Assembly: GCA_963782185.1 (NCBI GenBank)
Contig: CAWAJB010000003.1
Coordinates: forward strand, 310,001-374,000
Direction of reading: 5' to 3'
Length of the DNA stretch: 64,000 nucleotides
From: RYN-230 sp963782185
GTDB taxonomy: Bacteria; Actinomycetota; Actinomycetes; Streptosporangiales; Streptosporangiaceae
Below are positions 53,745-60,963 of this stretch, in pieces (position 1 is the first letter of the stretch; each line of letters begins with the position of its first letter). The notes below the pieces were generated by a model. It saw nothing but the letters and a program-made list of their open reading frames with translations, made no database searches and was not told the origin of the DNA. Made by a program: the position numbers and the translations under genes.

Positions 53745-55037
53745 ATGCTCATGGTCAGACGAGCGCCGCTGGTCCGCGGTGGGCCGGGCCCGGGATGGCA
53801 GTCACCGGTAGCCATCCCCCGCCCGTGGCTGTCCGCGACCTTCGCCGCCTGCGCACTCTTCGCGGCGGGCATGGGCGTGTTCAGCTCGGACTCACTGCAC
53901 CGGCTGTGGGGCGTGTTCGCGGCCGTCGCTTACGTGCTGGCCGCGGGCGTCGTGGCGGCCTGGAGGTCGTCGCGGGCCGTCAACGTGGCCCTGCTCCTGG
54001 GGATCGGCGGGGCGCTCGTCGCGCCGCTGGCGGTGCTGGCCGACCAGGGCCGGTGGCAGCCGGAGGTGGGCGTGATCGCCCGGGGCGCGCGGCTCCTGCT
54101 CCAGCACGGATCCCCGTATGAGAGCCAGGCCGTGGTCACCGCGTCGCACGACCCCAACATCTACAACCCGTATCTTCCGGTCATGGCCATCTTCGGGCTG
54201 CCGCGGGCGCTGCTGGGCCCCGGGCTCGTCACCGACCCGCGGGTGTGGTTCTCGCTGGGCTTCGTGGCCGTGTTCGCGGCCGCGCTGGCGGCCGCCGGGG
54301 CGCGCGACGTGCTGCGCTGGACCGTCCTCGTCACGGCCACCCCGGTGATCGCGTTCTCGCTGACCGTGGGGGGGACCGACGTCCCGGTCCTCGCGCTGCT
54401 GTGCCTGGGCCTGGCGCTGCTGTGGCGCCGTCCGCAGCCGGTGGTGGCCGGGCTGGTCCTGGGCGTCGCCGCGGCCACCAAGGCGACCGCGTGGCCCGCC
54501 CTGATTGTGGCCGCGACCATGCTGGCCGTGCGGGACGGCAGGCGGGCGGCAACGCGGTTCGTGCTGGCCGCCATCGCCGCCGCGGCAGTCATCATCGCGC
54601 CGGTCGCCGCGGTCTGGCCGCATTCCCTGGTCGAGAACACCATCCTGTTCCCGCTCGGGCTGGCCAAGATCAAGTCGCAGGCGGTCAGCCCGCTGCCCGG
54701 GCATGTCCTCGCGGACACGGGGCCCGCCGGGCACACGATCGCCGTGGCGCTGCTCTGCCTGGCGAGCCTGGGGGTGCTGGTGTCCCTGGTCGTCCGCCCG
54801 CCCCGGAACGTGCCGTCCGCGACCTGGCGGCTCATCATCGGCCTGGTGCTCATGTTCGTGCTGGCCCCCGCGACCAGGTTCGGGTACTTCATGTATCCGG
54901 CGGGCCTGTGGGCCTGGCTGGTCGTGTCGCAACTCGGCGCGCGGCGCCTGCGGCCCTCCCACCGCCCCGGTGAGGACTTCCCGGGCGGTCCGCCCCCGCA
55001 CGGCCACGGCGGCGTGACCCAGCCGAGCGTGGCTTAG
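53745..55037 (+). CDS. GT87-like (DUF2029) membrane glycosyltransferase
   Basis: 430 residues with around 10 hydrophobic helices. The acidic first-loop residues expected of GT-C enzymes may be in the SSDSLH/QGRWQPEVG region; the conserved YESQAVVTASHDPNIYNPYLPV loop and KATAWPALIVA are characteristic of GT87/DUF2029 proteins that use polyprenyl-phosphate sugars outside the membrane. The acceptor is unknown. The ATG at 53745 is the first with a plausible site (GTGGAGGG); a GTG at 53727 is possible. Forms a run of envelope genes with the DUF5941 protein. Confidence 0.7.
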   Translation: MLMVRRAPLVRGGPGPGWQSPVAIPRPWLSATFAACALFAAGMGVFSSDSLHRLWGVFAAVAYVLAAGVVAAWRSSRAVNVALLLGIGGALVAPLAVLADQGRWQPEVGVIARGARLLLQHGSPYESQAVVTASHDPNIYNPYLPVMAIFGLPRALLGPGLVTDPRVWFSLGFVAVFAAALAAAGARDVLRWTVLVTATPVIAFSLTVGGTDVPVLALLCLGLALLWRRPQPVVAGLVLGVAAATKATAWPALIVAATMLAVRDGRRAATRFVLAAIAAAAVIIAPVAAVWPHSLVENTILFPLGLAKIKSQAVSPLPGHVLADTGPAGHTIAVALLCLASLGVLVSLVVRPPRNVPSATWRLIIGLVLMFVLAPATRFGYFMYPAGLWAWLVVSQLGARRLRPSHRPGEDFPGGPPPHGHGGVTQPSVA

Positions 55038-55080
55038 TCCAGCGCGGTTCAGTCCAGCGCGGGCCAGTCCAGCGAGGTTC
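55036..55080. repeat. Three 15-bp direct repeats between convergent stops
   Basis: Units starting AGTCCAGCG at 55036, 55051 and 55066 with an exact 15-bp period; the first overlaps the stop codon of the membrane protein and the last ends at the LCP gene stop. No hairpin. Function unknown; probably a small sequence expansion. Confidence 0.8.
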
Positions 55081-56803
55081 AGCCGCCCGGGAGCTGGTTG
55101 TCCGGGCCGGCGAACGCGGCCGAGTCCTGGCAGATGTTCGTGCTCGCCGTGATGCCGCCGTAGCTCTTGGCCAGGTTGCCGAGCGTCGTGGCGGACGACT
55201 TGGCGCCCGTTCCCGCTCCCGCGCCCGCGCTCAGGCCGGTGAAGCTGGACCCGAGGATCAGGTTGAGGGCGCCGGCGCCCACCGCCGTGTCCTGCTGGGC
55301 CACGACCGAGCCGCCGAGCACAGCCTTCAGCGTGTTGACCTCGGGCAGATGGCTGGCCGAGGAGTACTGGATCACGCTGCTGGTGTAGCCGTAGTTCGCG
55401 GCGGGACCAGTCCCGGTCACGGTGAAGCCCTTGGCGGTCAGGGCGGTGGCGGTGGTGCCCGCGATGCCGTTGACCCCGGACCCGTTCAGCACCTGGACGT
55501 GCACCCTGGCCGGGGTGACCGTGGCCGCCGTCGTCTGGCCGGGGCTCCCGCCCGAGCCGGAGGCCTGGCCGGAGCCGCTGCCCTTGGACTTGGTTGCGGC
55601 GGGCAGGTCGCGGTCGGCCTCGATGGCCCGGAACATCCGGGCCGCCTGCGGCTGCTCCCAGGACAGCTCGGCGGCGGGATCTCCCACGTACGGCACGACC
55701 GGGACCGTGACCAGCTGGACCGAATTCGAGCTCAGGCTCTTCATGCTGTTCGCGATGCGCAGCATCGTGGACAGGTCCAGCCCCTGATCGGTGGTCAGCG
55801 ACCTGGCCACGTCACGGACGACGCTGAAGATCCGGTTGGGCTGGGTGAGCAGGTTGGTCGACTTCAGCTTCTGCATCACAGCGGCCAGGAAGTACTGCTG
55901 ACGCTGGATGCGCTGGGTGTCCGAGCCCTCGCCGACGTTCTCCCGCAGGCGCACGAACGCCAGTGCCTGCGCGCCGTTGACCACATGCTTGCCCGCGGTG
56001 AGCCGCAGCCGGGACTGGGGGTTGTTGATCGCGAACGGCAGGCACACGGGGACGCCGTGCACATCGTTGACGATCGCCTGGAAGCCCGCGAAGTTCACTT
56101 CCAGGAAATGCTGGATGCGGATGCCGGTTTCCTGCTCCAGGGTCTTCCAGAGGCAGGGAGCGCCGCCCGCGGAAAAGGTCGCGTTCAGCCGCTCGAACGC
56201 CCCCGGCTGCGCACTCTGGCCCGGATGGCCCTGCTTGTCGTCGGCGCAGGCCAGGACCGGGACCACCGAGTCCCGAGGGAAGCTGATGATGTCCGCCCGG
56301 GTGTGCCCCGGCGCGATGTGCAGGAGCATCGAGGTGTCCGAGCGGGCTCCCACGACATCCGCCCCGAACTTGCGGCCCAGGCCCTGGCGTGAGTCCGAGC
56401 CGATAATCAGGATGTTCAGCCCCGCCGTGTAGGGCGGCCGCTTGCCCAGCATCGCGGCGGTGACGTCTTCCCGGTGGATGCTGCCCACCACGCCGCGGTA
56501 CTTCGCGTAGGCCACCAGCGACGTGGCGACGACCGCGAACGTCGCGATGATGGCCGCCCCGCCGAGCAGCGAGTGCCAGCTGGGGCGCGGCCACCGCGCG
56601 CGTCCTGCCGTATCCGTCCCGCCCCCGGAGTCGCCATAACGGTCTGCCCGTGGCGACGGATCCCCGGGCTCCGGGCCGTAGAGGGCGAGCTGCCAGTCCG
56701 TGTCCCCAGGCGAGGCCAGTTGCGCCGACCGCGGCGGCCCGGGTGCATGCCCGGACACTGAGATGCCGCCCCCGGGCTCGTCCATGTCGTCGTAGCGGGT
56801 CAT
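55079..56803 (-). CDS. LCP (LytR-CpsA-Psr) family protein with LytR_C domain
   Basis: 574 residues from the ATG at 56803 (GAGGAG upstream). Cytoplasmic tail of ~80 residues, one transmembrane helix (~82-103), LCP domain (~125-290) with SDSRQG, SDTSMLLHI, SFPRDSVVPV and the RLRENVGEGSD motif, then a Gly/Ser linker and a C-terminal LytR_C domain (VHVQVLNGSGVNGIAG). LCP enzymes attach secondary polymers from polyprenyl carriers to peptidoglycan or arabinogalactan. Adjacent to envelope membrane proteins. Confidence 0.93.
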   Translation of the reverse strand: MTRYDDMDEPGGGISVSGHAPGPPRSAQLASPGDTDWQLALYGPEPGDPSPRADRYGDSGGGTDTAGRARWPRPSWHSLLGGAAIIATFAVVATSLVAYAKYRGVVGSIHREDVTAAMLGKRPPYTAGLNILIIGSDSRQGLGRKFGADVVGARSDTSMLLHIAPGHTRADIISFPRDSVVPVLACADDKQGHPGQSAQPGAFERLNATFSAGGAPCLWKTLEQETGIRIQHFLEVNFAGFQAIVNDVHGVPVCLPFAINNPQSRLRLTAGKHVVNGAQALAFVRLRENVGEGSDTQRIQRQQYFLAAVMQKLKSTNLLTQPNRIFSVVRDVARSLTTDQGLDLSTMLRIANSMKSLSSNSVQLVTVPVVPYVGDPAAELSWEQPQAARMFRAIEADRDLPAATKSKGSGSGQASGSGGSPGQTTAATVTPARVHVQVLNGSGVNGIAGTTATALTAKGFTVTGTGPAANYGYTSSVIQYSSASHLPEVNTLKAVLGGSVVAQQDTAVGAGALNLILGSSFTGLSAGAGAGTGAKSSATTLGNLAKSYGGITASTNICQDSAAFAGPDNQLPGG

Positions 56804-56975
56804 CGCTCCTCGTGGCGTGGGGCCGTGGCTTGCGCGGGCGTTGCGCGGGCGTGACGCGTGTGCGGGGGTGTGGCGCCCATTGTTCACCGAACGGCTACCG
56901 CATGTGGCGCCAATGGGATGAATCGGTCACCCAGGCCTCCGCGGGAATGTCGGCGCGCCGGCCTAGAGTGGACCC

Positions 56976-59252
56976 GTGCGCCCGGGAGCCCGTCAGGCCG
57001 GCCCAGTAGCCGAGAGCCGCGAGTCTGCAACGACAGTGAGGCTGAGCCGGCGGGTGCCCTGGGGCGGGTGGTGGTTCACCCAGCTCACGCTGCTGCCGGT
57101 GCTGCTGGCGCTGGCGTGGCTGATCCCGGGGGCGGCGCTGCTGATGGCCGGCCGGTTGCGACCCGCCCCCATGCTGCTGATCTCCGTTCCGCTGGCCGTC
57201 ATCCTGATCGCCGCCGCGTTGCGGCGCGTGCCGGGACAGCGGCCGCTCCTGGTGCCCGGGGCGGGCCCGGCGGGGAAGCCGGTGCGGGCCTGGGCCGGCT
57301 GGTGGGGCCTGGCCGGCACGGCCGTCGTGGCGGCCGGCTTCGGGGCCTGGCAGATCTGGCTCAATTCACCGCAGATCATCGTCATGCGCCAGCCGGGCGT
57401 GCTCTTCCAGATCGGATACTGGATCGCGGGTCACGGTTCGCTGCCCATCCCGGAGTCGCTCGGGAGCTTCGGCGGCGCACACCCCGGACTCACCTTCGCC
57501 AGCACCGGGCTGGCGGTCACGCACGGCGGCCTGGCCCCGCAGTTCGCGCCGGGCCTGGCCATCGTGACGGCCGGCGGCTGGTGGATGCACAGCATGACCA
57601 CGGCCGTGCTGGCCAGCCCCGTGCTCGGCGCGCTCGCGGTGTTCACCTTCGGCGGGCTGGCCGGGCGGCTCGCGGGCCCGGGGTGGGCTCCGCCGGCGGC
57701 CCTGGTCCTGGCCGTCACCCTGCCTGAGCTGTACACGAGCCGGTCGGCGTTCGCCGAGCCCCTGGTCCAGCTGCTCCTGCTGGGCGGGTTGTGCCTGGTG
57801 GCCGACTCGCTGACGGTGCGCCGCGGCCAGGGGTGGCTGGTCCGCTACCCGGGCTGGCTGCGCTGGCCCGGGTGGCTGTCGCCGAGCGTGGCCGCGGCCG
57901 CGCTCGGCGGGCTGGCCCTGGGGCTGGCCCCGCTGGCTTCGCTGTCCGTGCTGCCCTACCTGATTCCTGTCATCCCCTTCACGGGACTGCTCGTCGCGGC
58001 GCGGCGCCCCCAGGCACTGCCGCTGGGGCTCGGCGTGCTCGCCGGGGCCGGGTACGCAGTTGCCACCAGCTGGGTGGTCGCGCCGGCCGCGCTGGCCGAC
58101 CCCGGCTTCCCGGTCCGCCAGGTGAGCGTGATCGCGCTTGTGGTCACCGGCGCGACCGTGGCCGCGGTGGCGATCATCGCCTGGCCACCGGCCAGGACCT
58201 GCACCGGACGGGCGGCCCGGGGCGCGCTGCGCTGGCGGGTGCCAGACGTGGCCGCGGGCCTCGTGGTGGCCGCGCTGATCGCCCTCCTGATCCGGCCCTC
58301 GTTCCAGACCGCGCACTGGACGCCGGGACCGGGTACCGCCGCGTACGTGGCCGCCCTGCAGAAGCTGCTCGGACTGCCCGTCGAGCCGACGCGCTCCTAC
58401 GCTGAGGACACCCTGTACTGGGTGATCTGGTACATCGGGATCCCGGCTCTGCTGCTCGGCGGCTTCGGCCTGGCCCTGCTCACCCGGCGGTGCGTGCGCG
58501 CGCTGCTCCGGTGGGCTGACGAGGACGGCACGGCCACGGCCTGGGGGCTGCCGCTGGCGATCTTCGTCTGGACCACGGCGAGCGTGCTCTGGGAGCCGCG
58601 GACGGTCCCGGACCAGCCGTGGGCGAGCCGGACCCTGATGCCGGTGGTGCTGCCCGCGTTCATCCTCTGCGCGGTGTGGGTCGCGGCCTGGCTGGATCGC
58701 CGGGCCCGGGAGCGTGGCGCCGGCCAGGCCGCCGTGGCCCTGGCCGCGGCGTGCTTCGTCGTGGCCATGACCGTCCCGACCGCCGTGACCACCTTCGGGA
58801 TCAGCCTCAGCCACCGCGCCGCCGGGCATTCGGGGCCCGCGGCCACCGGGCTGGGCGTGAAACGGACTGGCGCGGGCCAGACGGCGGCCGTCCAGGGGCT
58901 GTGCGGGACGATGAGTGCGCGGATGTCCGTGATCATCCTCGACCGGCTGGCCGCGAGCGAGTTCGCCCCCGCGATCAGGGGAATGTGCGGCGTCCCAGCC
59001 GGGGTCATGGCGGGAGCCTCGGTGGCACAGGTCCAGTCGGTGATCCGGGGCATCGCGGGTGCGGGCCGTCAGCCGGTCCTGCTGGCCACCCGGCCGGCCG
59101 AGCTCACCGCGTACGGGGTCACCCCGCGCCGGCTGGTCGGCCTGGTCACCACGCAGGACCCGCACGACCTGACCCAGCCTCCCTCGGGCACCTGGCCGAT
59201 CAGCTACCAGCTGTGGATGTCGGCCCAGAGCACGTCCGTACCTGGCGCCTAG
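56976..59252 (+). CDS. Large multi-pass membrane protein, possible GT-C glycosyltransferase
   Basis: 758 residues with roughly 12-13 hydrophobic helices and a large non-membrane C-terminal part (~620-758, LSHRAAGHSGPA...). The loop after helix 3 (QIIVMRQPGVLFQIGYWIAGHGSLPIPESL) resembles GT-C transferases of the DUF2079/arabinosyl type, but I cannot assign a family. GTG start at 56976. Divergent from the LCP gene, so an envelope role is plausible. The stop at 59252 is followed by a 338-bp region with SOS boxes that does not belong to it. Confidence 0.75.
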   Translation: MRPGARQAGPVAESRESATTVRLSRRVPWGGWWFTQLTLLPVLLALAWLIPGAALLMAGRLRPAPMLLISVPLAVILIAAALRRVPGQRPLLVPGAGPAGKPVRAWAGWWGLAGTAVVAAGFGAWQIWLNSPQIIVMRQPGVLFQIGYWIAGHGSLPIPESLGSFGGAHPGLTFASTGLAVTHGGLAPQFAPGLAIVTAGGWWMHSMTTAVLASPVLGALAVFTFGGLAGRLAGPGWAPPAALVLAVTLPELYTSRSAFAEPLVQLLLLGGLCLVADSLTVRRGQGWLVRYPGWLRWPGWLSPSVAAAALGGLALGLAPLASLSVLPYLIPVIPFTGLLVAARRPQALPLGLGVLAGAGYAVATSWVVAPAALADPGFPVRQVSVIALVVTGATVAAVAIIAWPPARTCTGRAARGALRWRVPDVAAGLVVAALIALLIRPSFQTAHWTPGPGTAAYVAALQKLLGLPVEPTRSYAEDTLYWVIWYIGIPALLLGGFGLALLTRRCVRALLRWADEDGTATAWGLPLAIFVWTTASVLWEPRTVPDQPWASRTLMPVVLPAFILCAVWVAAWLDRRARERGAGQAAVALAAACFVVAMTVPTAVTTFGISLSHRAAGHSGPAATGLGVKRTGAGQTAAVQGLCGTMSARMSVIILDRLAASEFAPAIRGMCGVPAGVMAGASVAQVQSVIRGIAGAGRQPVLLATRPAELTAYGVTPRRLVGLVTTQDPHDLTQPPSGTWPISYQLWMSAQSTSVPGA

Positions 59253-59334
59253 CCGGGCGACGGCCGCCAGCCGGCTGCGCATCGCTGCGGGCATGCCGAC
59301 CTCACCTCCTCGCGGGTGCCCCATCCTCCCGGGA

Positions 59335-59350
59335 CCGAACACGCGTTCGA
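59335..59350 (+). promoter_or_regulatory. LexA (SOS) box 1
   Basis: CCGAACACGCGTTCGA matches the actinobacterial SOS consensus TCGAAC-n4-GTTCGA at 11 of 12 fixed positions. It lies 83 bp after the stop of the preceding membrane protein and about 240 bp before the next start codon, on the upstream side of a promoter-like region. Confidence 0.75.
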
Positions 59351-59374
59351 ATAACTTGCGACTTCACACCAGCA

Positions 59375-59390
59375 TCGCACATGTGTTCTA
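59375..59390 (+). promoter_or_regulatory. LexA (SOS) box 2
   Basis: TCGCACATGTGTTCTA matches TCGAAC-n4-GTTCGA at 10 of 12 fixed positions. It is centred 40 bp from box 1, about four helical turns, and overlaps a -10-like TCTAAT/TAATAG (59387-59394). Two boxes this close are unlikely by chance in a sequence of this GC content. Confidence 0.6.
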
Positions 59391-59590
59391 ATAGCCGCCA
59401 GGCCTCGGCCCTACCGGGCAGGGGCTGTCACGGGGCAGTTGAGGGTCCGCCGCCGTCCCGGGCCGCTGTCAGCGGCCGGGGGCTCGTCGTCGCTCTCGGC
59501 TACCTGACGATCACTGACCTGATGGGCGATCCCGGGCCGGCCCACCGCACCCGGGATGGCCCGGTCCGGCCGCACGCTAGAGGTGAGACA

Positions 59591-60901
59591 GTGACGACAC
59601 ACTTCGAAGACATAATCCGCCAGAACAGCCAGCGGCTCGACGACCTGAAGAAGACCACCGAAGAACTGCAGAGGGAACTCTCGGAAGCACGTGTGTCGCT
59701 GGAACGGGAACTCGCCAGGTCCCCGCATGACCACGCGGCCCTGACCGAGCAGATGCGCGCGTACCCCGGGCCGGGTCGTGAGGCGTTCTCGGCGCACGCC
59801 CCGGTCCCGGCTCAGGGACGTTATGCGGAAGACCCTCTGCCCTATTATGCGGAAGACTCCCAGACCTACTATGCGGTTGATGAGCCGCCTTTCGTGGGGG
59901 AAGGCCCGCGATATGAAACGGGGGCGGTCATTAGTGGCGCGCGGGTGCCGGCTGGTGATTTCGGGGCCTCCGCTTCAGTTGCCTCCGATGCGGCCCCCTT
60001 TGATGGCACTTCGGTCGTTTCCACGGCCTTCGGTTCGGCTGTCTTCGATTCGGCTGCTTCCGATTTCACTGCTTCCGATCCCACGGCCTCCGATCCCACG
60101 GCCTCCGATCCCTCGGCCTCCGATCCCACGGTGGGAATCGTCAGTCATGGCCGGCGGAGCGCCTACCACCGCCGGCTTTCCCGGCGCACCATCATCGCGA
60201 TCAGTGGTGCCACGGTCGCCCTGGTCACGGTGCTCGTCGTCATCATCACCAGTGGCGGGGCGTCGTGGCCGGCCAGTGTGGCCACCGTTCAGGCGCAGGT
60301 CGTCAAGGCCTGCCAGAACCCCGATGTGGTATCCGAGCCTGGCCAGGTCAATTTCGCCTGCGCGAAGGCCACGCGTCAGGTCCTGTGGGTTTTCGCGCTG
60401 CTGACCAGCAATGACAATCCCCGATTCGCGGACACCAAGACCGGCCGGCAGGGCCTCGAACCCATCACGCCCACCCAGGGCGGGGCGGTCGCGGCGTCGC
60501 TGAACCTTCATCACCCCTACGACCCCGCTAACCCGATCGACAGCATCGCGGTGGCCGCCCGCGCGATAAACGACATCATCGGCGGCGCCACGCTGACCGG
60601 GACCGACGGCAACCCTGTCGTCCAGCCGGGATTGGAAAGTCATTCCGGGAACTGCCTGCGGTATACGGGTTCTGGCCTGGTCACGTCCCGGCAGGGATTC
60701 CCGGATCTGTGCGCGCGCCCGGTGACGAGCACGCACGGGCAGATGGAACTCGTGGCCGACATCTACCGGAAATGGATCGTGGGCGCCTCTGCCGGGGCCG
60801 CGCATGACGCGGCGGTGCTGTTCGCGAACGCGGAGAATCCGGGTGATTCGCAAGTACAGGCCATTTTGAGGCAGCTAGGAAACGAGACCCTGGCGGCCTG
60901 A
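59591..60901 (+). CDS. Membrane-anchored protein with degenerate lytic-transglycosylase-like domain
   Basis: 436 residues, GTG start with AGAGGTGAG upstream. A short N-terminal coiled coil (DLKKTTEELQRELSEARVSL, ~15-45), a disordered region including four Ala-Ser-Asp-Pro-type tetrapeptides (TASDP twice), one transmembrane helix (~198-220, IIAISGATVALVTVLVVII), then an extracytoplasmic domain (~225-436). Within it GLEPITPTQGGAVAASLNLHHPYDPANPIDSI resembles the GLMQI-P...DP-NI core of SLT/VirB1-like lysozyme folds, but the usual catalytic Glu-Ser is not evident. Two cysteine pairs (NCLRY, LCARP) may be disulfides. Role unknown; precedes the CHAP-GH73 gene. Confidence 0.65.
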   Translation: MTTHFEDIIRQNSQRLDDLKKTTEELQRELSEARVSLERELARSPHDHAALTEQMRAYPGPGREAFSAHAPVPAQGRYAEDPLPYYAEDSQTYYAVDEPPFVGEGPRYETGAVISGARVPAGDFGASASVASDAAPFDGTSVVSTAFGSAVFDSAASDFTASDPTASDPTASDPSASDPTVGIVSHGRRSAYHRRLSRRTIIAISGATVALVTVLVVIITSGGASWPASVATVQAQVVKACQNPDVVSEPGQVNFACAKATRQVLWVFALLTSNDNPRFADTKTGRQGLEPITPTQGGAVAASLNLHHPYDPANPIDSIAVAARAINDIIGGATLTGTDGNPVVQPGLESHSGNCLRYTGSGLVTSRQGFPDLCARPVTSTHGQMELVADIYRKWIVGASAGAAHDAAVLFANAENPGDSQVQAILRQLGNETLAA

Positions 60902-60963
60902 CGTGGCCACACTCCCGCTCTCGCCCGCACTATCCGCTGGGACGCAGTATTCGTACGGAAGAG

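Larger units (their letters stand above)
59253..59590. other. 338-bp regulatory region of the SOS-linked locus
   Basis: Contains the two LexA-like boxes, a TTCACA-n18-TCTAAT promoter candidate and about 200 nt of leader before the GTG at 59591. The frame of the downstream gene stays open through this region but has no supported start. The first 80 bp after the previous stop may include its terminator. Confidence 0.55.
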
